A DNA stretch of 7,496 nt, from contig JAEZNC010000204.1 of NCBI GenBank assembly GCA_023441905.1, positions 1 through 7,496 on the forward strand. Reading direction: 5' to 3'. The notes under the pieces are model-generated. The model worked only from the letters and a program-made list of their open reading frames with translations. It ran no database searches and had not been told where the DNA came from. Below, one piece after another: positions 1 through 6,190 of this stretch (the first letter of the stretch is position 1; every line of letters begins with the position of its first letter). This DNA comes from Bacillota bacterium. Lineage in GTDB: Bacteria; Bacillota; Clostridia; Christensenellales; SZUA-584. A program made the translations under genes and the position numbers.

Positions 1-18
1 CCGTATCGGCGCGGCAAG

Positions 19-855
19 TCATTTCAGATAATACCCGTAAATAATGCCCTCGAACACCCGCGTCGGCAGAATTTTCTTAAGGACGACTATCAGCTTCTGA
101 TCAAACTTCCCGACCCTGTAACGCAGGGCCGGTTTCTTTGTCTGAAGGATTTTGCAAACCAGTTCACCGACCCCGGCCGGATCGCTGCCCGTTTCCTCAT
201 CATGCGCAATTTTATCGGTGACTTTTTTGTATTCCGGATAGTAAGGCGAGCTTTGATCATCGGCGCGTTTGGCATGCTTGCGGGAGGCCTTGGAGCCGTT
301 CCGATGGTCGGTCGGCTCAATCAGCGTGACGTTGATCCCCCATTTTTTCACTTCGAGGCTTAACGCTTCAGAAAAGCCTTCAATTGCATGCTTCGAGCCG
401 ACATAGGCGCTCGTGAAAGGTGTCGCCAGCAGGCCGTTGATTGAACTTAAATTAATAATATGGCCGCTTTTCTGTTGTCTCATCACGGGCAGCACCGCCT
501 GACAAGAGCGGATGACGCCGAGGTAGTTAATATTGATGATATCCTGGTATTCCTCAATGGACAAATCCTCAGCGGCACCAAGGCATATTTGAGCTGCACA
601 GTTTATCAGCACATCAATTCGCTGTTCTGCAGCAAGTATCGTCTTAACGGCGCGATTAAGCGAATCCGTATCGGTGACATCGACGGAAAGTTTTTGGTAA
701 ACAGAACCGTCTTCAAATGCGCTTTCGCCTTCCTGATTTTTAAATGACCGGCCGCCGCTGTAAACCTTCATGCCTTTGGCGGCCAGATGTTTGACAATAG
801 ACAAACCGATTCCGCTTGATCCCCCCACGACAAAGACAACCTTTTCGTTTTGCAT
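19..855 (-). CDS. Short-chain dehydrogenase/reductase (classical SDR), NAD(P)-dependent
   Basis: A complete 278-aa protein, the usual length for a classical SDR. A Rossmann fold begins at residue 5 with a glycine-rich nucleotide-binding motif, GGSSGIG (residues 11-17), where the common first Thr is Gly. An acidic DVTD patch lies at 59-62 and the NNAG-type motif reads NCAA (85-88). The catalytic residues are visible: Asn110, Ser138 and the YxxxK pair Tyr151/Lys155. The usual PG after the sixth strand is PT (181-182). A basic, hydrophobic C-terminus resembles that of SDRs acting on bulky lipophilic substrates. The ATG is preceded by AAAGGGA at 7 nt, which supports this start. The product should be a soluble cytoplasmic oxidoreductase; its substrate cannot be read from the sequence. 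It lies 158 bp downstream of the CPBP protease gene on the same strand but has its own promoter. The family is sure; the reaction is unknown. Confidence 0.93.
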   Translation of the reverse strand: MQNEKVVFVVGGSSGIGLSIVKHLAAKGMKVYSGGRSFKNQEGESAFEDGSVYQKLSVDVTDTDSLNRAVKTILAAEQRIDVLINCAAQICLGAAEDLSIEEYQDIININYLGVIRSCQAVLPVMRQQKSGHIINLSSINGLLATPFTSAYVGSKHAIEGFSEALSLEVKKWGINVTLIEPTDHRNGSKASRKHAKRADDQSSPYYPEYKKVTDKIAHDEETGSDPAGVGELVCKILQTKKPALRYRVGKFDQKLIVVLKKILPTRVFEGIIYGYYLK

Positions 856-949
856 AGCTGCGTCCCTTTCTTATCCTGCGTTAAAAATAAGATGATCAAT
901 ATCGTCTTTATTATGATTAACAATGTTTCTTTGTTTAACGTGCAATCTA

Positions 950-968
950 TCACGTATTTTATACGTGA
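950..968. promoter_or_regulatory. Perfect palindromic operator over the SDR -10 element
   Basis: The arms TCACGTAT and ATACGTGA are exact reverse complements (8 bp each) around a 3-bp AAA/TTT centre. The palindrome is too AT-rich and tightly spaced to suggest a terminator, and it overlaps the proposed -10. This is the form and position of a binding site for a dimeric repressor of the TetR or MarR kind. No regulator gene is present in the window, so the protein that reads it is unknown. Confidence 0.6.
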
Positions 969-984
969 GTGCTTTTTTAATCAA
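956..984 (-). promoter_or_regulatory. Probable sigma-A promoter of the SDR gene
   Basis: On the minus strand, TTGATT (979-984) and TAAAAT (956-961) are separated by 17 bp, about 100 bp before the SDR start codon. The -10 lies inside the perfect palindrome at 950-968, so a protein bound there would block RNA polymerase. Spacing and base matches are good but unproven. Confidence 0.6.
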
Positions 985-1013
985 TATTTTCAGTCAAAAC
1001 AAACAGGGAAAAG

Positions 1014-1919
1014 CTAGCTCGCGGCAGGCAGCGAAGTCAGCACGAACAGCCCTGCGCATCCGACGTACAAAAGTATCGTGCCCGGATTAAAAAATACCGC
1101 GCTTTTGCCTTTGGGCAGGGCGAGAAGGCCGCGGCTCATCCGCACGCGCTTTACATTAACGAAAAACAGCGTGATGCCGGCGATGGCAAGGCCAATGATG
1201 ATAAATATATATATGGCCATGACAGCAAGGCCCGCTTGCAACACAGCGACCGACACAACGCTGCCGAGCAAATTAACGAACATATGCAAAAAGATCGTAT
1301 ACGTGATCTTTCCCGTCTTAATAAAAATGAATCCAAAGGCAAGCCCGAGCCCGAAGGCGTAAAAAAACTGAGAAAAGTTCCCATGATACAGACCGAAAGC
1401 AAGACCGCTTAAAAGAATGGCCGGTTTCTCCCCGAACGGCAAAAGTCTTGGCAGCAGGAGCTTGCGAAAGAAAAGCTCCTCCGCTATCGGAGCCAATATC
1501 ACCATAAACGCGAGCGTGGCCCAAACGCTCGAACCCGTAACCAAATTCTCCAGAGTCTGCGGCACATCATTTTGAGTAAACAATTGAATGATCAAGTTAA
1601 AGAGCGTCCCTATCAGATTACCCGCATACATGATGGCGATACAAACCATGATGATAATGACAAACCGGCCTGCAGATAGCTTCTTCTTGGCGAGAGGAAC
1701 AGCAGGAGCTTTGCGCATCAGCAAATAAGCGAGCGGCATGGCTACCAGATACTGCGGCAGCAATATGGATGAAAGCAAAGCCCAATCGCTTTGCAGATAT
1801 GGCGCAAATATGGCACCTATCACAATCTGCAATACCATTGTGACAGCGAGGGAAAGCAGAATCGCAAACCCAGTTCGCGTATAAACGCTTCTGCCGACTT
1901 TTAAATCAAGCTCTTCCAA
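1014..1919 (-). CDS. CPBP family intramembrane metalloprotease (CAAX protease/Abi)
   Basis: A 301-aa polytopic membrane protein with about eight hydrophobic segments. The three family motifs are intact: EELFFR (147-152, the EExxxR motif), FGLYH (175-179, the FxxxH motif) and HMFVN (212-216). Together they form the glutamate/histidine active site inside the membrane. CPBP proteins are related to the CAAX-processing protease Rce1; bacterial members are linked to peptide maturation, bacteriocin self-immunity or membrane-protein turnover. No bacteriocin or prenylation gene lies nearby, so the substrate is unknown. The start is TTG: an in-frame TAA sits 12 nt upstream, no other standard start codon lies between, and AAGGGGG precedes the TTG by 7 nt. 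A terminator-like hairpin lies 22 nt before the start. No clear terminator follows the stop, so read-through into the SDR gene is possible. Confidence 0.9.
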   Translation of the reverse strand: MEELDLKVGRSVYTRTGFAILLSLAVTMVLQIVIGAIFAPYLQSDWALLSSILLPQYLVAMPLAYLLMRKAPAVPLAKKKLSAGRFVIIIMVCIAIMYAGNLIGTLFNLIIQLFTQNDVPQTLENLVTGSSVWATLAFMVILAPIAEELFFRKLLLPRLLPFGEKPAILLSGLAFGLYHGNFSQFFYAFGLGLAFGFIFIKTGKITYTIFLHMFVNLLGSVVSVAVLQAGLAVMAIYIFIIIGLAIAGITLFFVNVKRVRMSRGLLALPKGKSAVFFNPGTILLYVGCAGLFVLTSLPAAS

Positions 1920-1940
1920 AACAATACCCCCTTATGTATT

Positions 1941-1963
1941 AAAAAGCGGATATGCTTATCCGC
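1941..1963 (-). terminator. Terminator-like hairpin in front of the CPBP gene
   Basis: On the minus strand, GCGGATA pairs with TATCCGC (7 bp) around a 4-nt loop and is followed directly by TTTTT. It ends 22 nt before the CPBP start codon, leaving no room for a full promoter in between. It is therefore either the end of an upstream transcript or an attenuator inside the CPBP leader. It is a near copy of the hairpin at 2061-2083. Confidence 0.6.
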
Positions 1964-2017
1964 AGTATTGGGCATAGGTTAAAAACATGAATATGAAGTG
2001 GTGCGCTGGTCTTTTTT

Positions 2018-2164
2018 CTATTTCATACAAATGCTATCCAAAACACAATATGCGAGAAGCAAAAAGCGGATGCGTTCATCCGCTATATCTTTATTGAAAA
2101 ACCCGGCCCAATCCTGTATTTCAAGTGATGCGCGGAGCATCGTGACGGCGAAGCGGAACTCCAT
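2018..2164 (-). CDS. Possible small ORF, 48 aa, unknown
   Basis: An ATG-to-TAG frame of 48 codons. It starts MEFRFAVTML, continues with a stretch ending in DWAGFF at residues 19-23, and has a hydrophobic RFLLLAYCVL segment near residues 33-42. The open frame extends about 12 codons further upstream but contains no earlier ATG. No good ribosome binding site precedes the ATG, and the hairpin plus T-run at 2061-2083 lies inside the frame. It matches no family I recognise. It could be a genuine small protein, the C-terminal remnant of a decayed gene, or chance. Confidence 0.2.
   Translation of the reverse strand: MEFRFAVTMLRASLEIQDWAGFFNKDIADERIRFLLLAYCVLDSICMK
2061..2083 (-). terminator. Terminator-like hairpin, twin of the one at 1941
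   Basis: On the minus strand, GCGGATG pairs with CATCCGC (7 bp) around a 4-nt loop and is followed by TTTTT. Compared with the hairpin 120 bp away, the closing pair changes from A-T to G-C on both arms together and the loop differs, while the other stem bases and the T-run are the same. No annotated gene ends just before it on this strand, because ileS has its own terminator at 2503-2557. Confidence 0.55.
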
Positions 2165-2304
2165 GTATTTATGCTCTTGACCATGGGATTCCTCTTCCGC
2201 TCACGCTCCATCGTAATGACACTTGTGACTTTGTCAGCAACTATAGCCGATGCGTCTGTACGATTACATTGTGCCGAAACCCTATAATGGTGTGCTGAGT
2301 GTCA

Positions 2305-2343
2305 ATCGCGCATCAGCGAGAGCCGCTGATAATCTCGCACGAT
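2305..2343 (-). repeat. 14-bp bulged hairpin, possible structured RNA element
   Basis: Read on the minus strand, ATCGTGC pairs with GCGCGAT and, after a 6-nt one-sided bulge, ATCAGCG pairs with CGCTGAT around a 5-nt loop. That gives 14 pairs in two stacked stems. The only non-Watson-Crick pair is T-G, which is a G.U pair in minus-strand RNA but a C-A mismatch in plus-strand RNA, so the structure favours a minus-strand transcript. There is no T-run, so it is not a simple terminator. Confidence 0.45.
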
Positions 2344-2501
2344 CGGGTGGAAATGAAATTCGAAATATCCGGAAAGCTCATGCATGATCTCTCTCGTAGA
2401 TGAGAGCGGACATTAAAAAAAAGCCGATATGGCTCATTAAGAATATACTCCCCACCATCCGGCGGCAGTTGTTTGCGGGGGAGTTTACGCTGATAAGGCA
2501 T
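2313..2501 (-). pseudogene. Possible small or frameshifted ORF just after the ileS terminator
   Basis: An ATG at 2499-2501 is preceded at 8 nt by GGAGG, which is also part of the 3' arm of the ileS terminator. The frame begins MPYQRKLPRKQLPPDGGEY and runs to about position 2313. Near 2388-2395 there is a GAGAGAGA run. Removing one GA unit would join this frame to another that reads REIMHELSGYFEFHFHP and ends in TGA near 2302. The combined reading would be about 65 aa. I recognise no family, and the protein-like look may be chance. Confidence 0.2.
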
Positions 2502-2502
2502 G

Positions 2503-2557
2503 AAAAAAGCCTCCTCTATCTGATGACACTTAAGGGCCGTCAGATTCGGGAGGCTTT
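2503..2557 (-). terminator. Intrinsic terminator of ileS
   Basis: On the minus strand, AAAGCCTCC pairs with GGAGGCTTT (9 bp). Beyond a 3-nt symmetric internal loop, ATCTGA pairs with TCAGAT (6 bp). The 3' arm runs into a T-tract. It begins 16 nt after the ileS stop codon. This is a strong rho-independent terminator that separates ileS from the region downstream. Confidence 0.88.
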
Positions 2558-2573
2558 GTTGATTCATATTAAA

Positions 2574-5500
2574 TTAAATCTTCTGCACGCTAAGTGTGGC
2601 GGCTTCGCCGTTGATGTCCCATTCCTTTGTATAGCCTGTGAGCTCTGCGGAGACTTCGTCTGCCATCACTTCGGATTTAATTTCGTCCGCGTTGCGCGCA
2701 ATCACGCCCGCCAGTTTTTCGCTGCCGGTCACGGCAAAACGGATGTGGTCCATCACCTCAAAGCCCGCTTCTTTGCGCATCGTCTGAATCTTGCTGATTA
2801 GCTCGCGCACAAAGCCTTCTTCAATCAGCGCTTCGGTCAGCGTCGTGTCGAGTATCACACTCAAAGCCCCTTGGGTTTCCACCACGAAACCTTCTTTATG
2901 CACCGGTTCAATCAGCAGGTCTTCTTCAACGAGCGATACCGTCTGCCCGTCGGCTTCAAATGTGTACGTCTCTCCGGCGCGCACCGCGTTCACAATGGCC
3001 ACGGTGTCGGCTTCGGCCAGATGATTTTTGATTGCGCCGAGCAGCTTGCCGTAACGCGGCCCCAGCGTTTTGAGCTGCGGCTTTAAGTTGTAAGAGATAA
3101 ACGCCGAGACATCCGCCCCGAGATGCACCTGCTTCACGTTGAGCTCGCCTTCAATGAGCTCCGTATACATCTGCCCGAGCGTATCGACACCCGCGACATA
3201 CATGTTCGCAATCGGCTGGCGGTTTTTAATGACCGCGGTGTTGCGCGCACTGCGCCCGAGCACCACGATATTCAGCACGGCATCCATGCTCTTTTCAAGC
3301 TCCTTGTCGATCATGCTTTGATCGGCCTTGGGATATTCGCAAAGATGCACACTCTCCGGCGCGTTCTTATCCACGCTGCGTACGATGTTTTGATACATCG
3401 TCTCGGTCATAAACGGAATGAACGGCGCGGCCAGACGGCAAAGTGTTTCGAGCACGGTATACAGCGTTAAAAACGCGTCCGATTTGTCCTGCTCCATGCC
3501 CGGAGCCCAGAAACGGCCGCGGCAGCGGCGCACATACCAATTTGAGAGCTCATCCACAAACTTATCCATCTCACGCGCGGGTTCTGTCAAACGGTATTCG
3601 TCTAGATTCTTGCTGACCGTTTGAACCAGCGTGTGCAGGCGCGAGAGTATCCATTTATCCATCACGTTATCAAGCCTCAGCGTATGCTGCGTCGGGTCGA
3701 AATCGTCGATGTCCGCATAAAGCACATAGAACGCGTACGTGTTCCAGAGCGTGCCCATAAATTTGCGCTGCGCCTCCGAAACGGCTTCTGCGTAGAAGCG
3801 GCTCGGCAGCCAAGGCATGCTGCCCACGTAGAAATACCAGCGCACCGCATCGGCACCCTGATTGTCGAGCACCGTCCATGGGTCGACGACGTTGCCCTTG
3901 TGCTTGCTCATCTTTTGGCCGTCTTTGTCCTGCACGTGCCCCAAAACGATGCAGTTTTCAAACGGGTTGCGCCCAAAAACGAGCGTGCCGATGGCAAGCA
4001 GCGTATAGAACCAGCCGCGCGTCTGATCGACCGCTTCGCTGATGAAGTCGGCCGGGAAGCGCTTTTCGAATTCTTCCTTGTTTTCAAACGGGTAATGCCA
4101 TTGCGCGAACGGCATCGAGCCCGAATCGTACCAGCAGTCGATCACCTCGGAGACGCGTTTCATTTCGCCGCCGCACTGGTCGCACTTGATCGTGACCGCG
4201 TCGATGAACGGTTTATGCAGTTCGAGGTTCTCGGGCACGTTGCGTCCCTTTTCTTTGAGCTCCGCGATGGAGCCGATGACGGTATGATGGCCGCACTTGC
4301 ACTGCCACACGGGCAGCGGCGTGCCCCAGTAGCGCTCGCGCGAGAGACCCCAGTCGATCACGTTTTCGAGGAAGTTGCCCATGCGGCCTTCCTTGATGTT
4401 ATCGGGCAGCCAGTTCACCGCGCGGTTGTTATCCATTAAAATATCTTTCACGGCTGTCATTTTGATGAACCATGTGCTGCGCGCGTAATAGAGCAGCGGC
4501 GTATCGCAGCGCCAGCAGAACGGGTAGCTGTGCGAATAGGCTTTGGTATAGAGCATGAGCCCGCGATCTTTTAAATCCGCAATGATCTTCGGGTCACCGT
4601 CTTTCACAAACACGCCTGCCCACGGCGTTTCGGCCTTGAAACGGCCCTGCTCGTTGACCATCTGAACGAACGGCAGATCGTATTTGCGGCCCACGCGCGC
4701 GTCGTCTTCGCCGAAAGCGGGGGCGGTATGCACGATGCCTGAGCCGTCCGTCAGTGTGACGTAATCGTCAACGGTTAAGAACCACGCTTTTCTGTCGGCG
4801 GTGCCGAAATCATAAAGCGGCTCGTATTCTTTGTATTCAAGATCTTTGCCTGTATATTCCTCAATGGCTTGTTTGGCTTCGCCGAGCACCGTCTCCACAA
4901 GCGCCGCCGCCATGATCAGGTAAGAGCCTTCGTGTTCTACCTTCACATAGGTTTCGCGCGGGTTCACACAGAGCGCGACGTTGGACGGCAGCGTCCACGG
5001 CGTTGTCGTCCAGGCGAGAAAATAGGTGTTGTCTTCGCCTTTTGCCTTAAACTTGACGAAAATAGACTCTTCCTCAACGTCCTTGTAGCCCTGAGCCACC
5101 TCGTGCGAGGAGAGCGCCGTTCCGCAGCGCGGGCAGTACGGTACAACCTTGTGGCCTTTGTAGAGCAGGCCCTTATCCGCCACCTGCTTTAAAGACCACC
5201 ACACCGATTCGATGTAGTTGTTGTCGTAGGTGATGTACGGATGCTCCATGTCTGCCCAGAAGCCCACGCGTTCGCTCATGCGTTCCCATTCGCCCTTGTA
5301 TTTCCAGACGCTCTTTTTGCATTCCGCAATGAACGGCTCCACGCCGTATTCTTCAATCTGCTCTTTGCCGTCGAGGCCGAGCATCTTTTCCACTTCGAGC
5401 TCCACGGGCAAACCGTGCGTATCCCAGCCGGCCTTACGCAGCACATCGTAGCCCTGCATCGTGCGGTAGCGCGGAACCAAATCCTTGATGCAGCGCGTTA

Positions 5501-5681
5501 AAATATGGCCGATGTGCGGCTTGCCGTTGGCAGTGGGGGGGCCGTCGTAAAACGTGTACGCTTTGGCCCCTTTGTTTTTTTCGACGGTCTTTTTGAATAT
5601 CTCATTTTGCTCCCAGAACTTAAGGACTTCGACTTCCCTGTCTCTAAAGTTCAGGTTTTTATCGACCTGTTTGTACAGCAT
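2574..5681 (-). CDS. ileS: Isoleucine--tRNA ligase, type 2 (IleRS2)
   Basis: A complete 1035-aa class I aminoacyl-tRNA synthetase that charges tRNA-Ile in the cytoplasm. The catalytic fold shows HIGH (56-59) within a PPTANGKP context and the KMSKS loop as KMSKH (590-594). A CP1 editing domain, which removes mischarged Val, holds TTTPWT (225-230) and the GIVHTAPAFGEDD block (315-327). Cysteine pairs at 183/186, 389/392, 461/463 and 500/503 suggest bound zinc, and CWYDSGS starts at 516. The C-terminal anticodon-binding half continues to the normal end. The length and the PPTANGKPHIGH and KMSKHKGN signatures mark the eukaryote-like IleRS2 clade, not the roughly 920-aa IleRS1 of Bacillus. The ATG follows AGAGGAG at 6 nt. 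The gene is transcribed alone, under T-box control, with a terminator directly after it. Confidence 0.97.
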   Translation of the reverse strand: MLYKQVDKNLNFRDREVEVLKFWEQNEIFKKTVEKNKGAKAYTFYDGPPTANGKPHIGHILTRCIKDLVPRYRTMQGYDVLRKAGWDTHGLPVELEVEKMLGLDGKEQIEEYGVEPFIAECKKSVWKYKGEWERMSERVGFWADMEHPYITYDNNYIESVWWSLKQVADKGLLYKGHKVVPYCPRCGTALSSHEVAQGYKDVEEESIFVKFKAKGEDNTYFLAWTTTPWTLPSNVALCVNPRETYVKVEHEGSYLIMAAALVETVLGEAKQAIEEYTGKDLEYKEYEPLYDFGTADRKAWFLTVDDYVTLTDGSGIVHTAPAFGEDDARVGRKYDLPFVQMVNEQGRFKAETPWAGVFVKDGDPKIIADLKDRGLMLYTKAYSHSYPFCWRCDTPLLYYARSTWFIKMTAVKDILMDNNRAVNWLPDNIKEGRMGNFLENVIDWGLSRERYWGTPLPVWQCKCGHHTVIGSIAELKEKGRNVPENLELHKPFIDAVTIKCDQCGGEMKRVSEVIDCWYDSGSMPFAQWHYPFENKEEFEKRFPADFISEAVDQTRGWFYTLLAIGTLVFGRNPFENCIVLGHVQDKDGQKMSKHKGNVVDPWTVLDNQGADAVRWYFYVGSMPWLPSRFYAEAVSEAQRKFMGTLWNTYAFYVLYADIDDFDPTQHTLRLDNVMDKWILSRLHTLVQTVSKNLDEYRLTEPAREMDKFVDELSNWYVRRCRGRFWAPGMEQDKSDAFLTLYTVLETLCRLAAPFIPFMTETMYQNIVRSVDKNAPESVHLCEYPKADQSMIDKELEKSMDAVLNIVVLGRSARNTAVIKNRQPIANMYVAGVDTLGQMYTELIEGELNVKQVHLGADVSAFISYNLKPQLKTLGPRYGKLLGAIKNHLAEADTVAIVNAVRAGETYTFEADGQTVSLVEEDLLIEPVHKEGFVVETQGALSVILDTTLTEALIEEGFVRELISKIQTMRKEAGFEVMDHIRFAVTGSEKLAGVIARNADEIKSEVMADEVSAELTGYTKEWDINGEAATLSVQKI

Positions 5682-5721
5682 ATTTGTCTCCTCTTAAAGT
5701 TTCGCCTTTTCGTTTTAACAT

Positions 5722-5753
5722 AAAAAAACGCCTTGCCCATGGGGCAAAAGACG
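5722..5753 (-). terminator. Regulated terminator of the ileS T-box
   Basis: On the minus strand, CGTC-TT-TTGCCC pairs with GGGCAA-GGCG (about 10 bp with a 2-nt bulge) around a short loop, followed by seven T. It begins 11 nt after the T-box core and ends 40 nt before the ileS start. It is the off state of the riboswitch. Confidence 0.85.
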
Positions 5754-5980
5754 TATATCTTCTACGGTACCACCCAAATGACGCCACAAAGCGTCTCTTT
5801 TGTGCGCGATAACGGGCGCAAAACCGTTCTTGCTTACTGGTCTTCTGCAAAAAAGCGTAGCGGGTGATGACGTATCTGCCGCACTGGCCGGGGCTTTCAC
5901 CGTCTCCCCGTCGCTTGCCGCCAATGGAATGGCACCGCCGTGTCCCGCATCATGGCATTTTCATTTTACCCGATGACAAT
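5722..5980 (-). promoter_or_regulatory. Isoleucine T-box leader of ileS
   Basis: A tRNA-sensing leader between the ileS promoter and its gene. The Stem I distal hairpin is CGGGG (5906-5910) and CCCCG (5889-5893) around a 12-nt loop containing GGTGAAAG, the usual distal-loop signature. AGCGA stands in place of the common AGAGA just before it. ATTGGC/GCCAGT (5920-5925 with 5883-5888) extends the stem, and GCGGG/CCCGC (5944-5948 with 5860-5864) closes it. The proposed specifier codon is ATC (5866-5868), isoleucine, followed by a purine. A GACGC/GCGTC hairpin resembles Stem III. The T-box core TGGGTGGTACCG lies at 5765-5776; the base after TGG is T, which would match an A discriminator on tRNA-Ile. 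Binding of uncharged tRNA-Ile would favour the antiterminator and allow ileS transcription. The stem assignments are by eye. Confidence 0.93.
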
Positions 5981-5987
5981 ATTCCTT

Positions 5988-6016
5988 ATTATAAAGGGTA
6001 CATTAAAATTTGTAAA
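5988..6016 (-). promoter_or_regulatory. Sigma-A promoter of ileS
   Basis: On the minus strand, TTTACA (6011-6016) and TATAAT (5988-5993) are exactly 17 bp apart. Transcription should start near 5980, just before the T-box Stem I. The -10 is perfect and the -35 is one base from consensus. Confidence 0.82.
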
Positions 6017-6181
6017 GAACGGGATAACGCCTATTCCTCGTCGGCATCCTTGGGCCCAACTGGGCAGAATTTTCTGATGATCTGTCATAACACATTTCGC
6101 TTGTTTGGCTTCAGTTTTATAACGTACATAGCCAACGTCTCAGCTCGATATAAACATAGCGGTACAACCCGCGACATTTAT

Positions 6182-6189
6182 GCTATAAT
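6182..6189 (+). promoter_or_regulatory. Extended -10 promoter of the AEC permease gene
   Basis: TATAAT (6184-6189) is preceded by T-A-T-G-C, giving the TGN of an extended -10. The sequence at the -35 distance (GGTACA, 6161-6166) is weak, as is common for extended -10 promoters. The start site would be near 6196, inside the palindrome at 6191-6207, leaving a leader of only about 20 nt. Confidence 0.65.
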
Positions 6190-6190
6190 G

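Larger units (their letters stand above)
1920..2502. other. Gene-poor, structure-rich intergenic region between ileS and the CPBP gene
   Basis: No known protein family is recognisable on either strand. The minus strand carries several inverted repeats. They are 7-bp arms ACTCCCC/GGGGAGT (2447-2453 with 2478-2484), a short AGCC/GGCT stem before eight T (about 2417-2435), CTCTC/GAGAG arms near 2391-2405, the bulged 14-bp hairpin at 2305-2343, GATGC/GCATC near 2127-2141, and two terminator-like hairpins at 2061-2083 and 1941-1963. Two short minus-strand reading frames (2018-2164 and about 2313-2501) look mildly protein-like but are unassigned. No convincing promoter was found. The region could hold a small RNA or the remains of a gene. 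Confidence 0.4.

Noticed and set aside
896..920. Weak AT-rich inverted repeat around GATGAT/ATCGTC in the SDR leader
   Set aside because: The stem is short with a mismatch on the minus strand and has no clear function; it is too weak to call a terminator or riboswitch.
2283..2288. TATAAT on the plus strand as a promoter
   Set aside because: The sequence at the -35 distance (ACGATT) does not match, there is no TGN extension, and no plus-strand gene follows.
2288..2305. TTGACA (2300-2305) with TATAGG on the minus strand as a promoter for the putative small RNA
   Set aside because: The spacing is only 13 bp, too short for sigma-A, so no promoter is claimed.
2400..2801. 133-codon open frame on the plus strand
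   Set aside because: Its second half is antisense to the ileS C-terminus and its first half crosses the ileS terminator; no family features are seen.
3621..4439. 272-codon open frame on the plus strand
   Set aside because: It is antisense to the conserved catalytic part of ileS; its His/Arg/Val-rich composition is that of a mirror frame of a GC-rich gene, and no family is recognisable.
6049..6065. Palindromes TTGGGCCCAA and GCCCA-AC-TGGGC
   Set aside because: They are short, with no loop or no positional link to a promoter or gene; likely chance.
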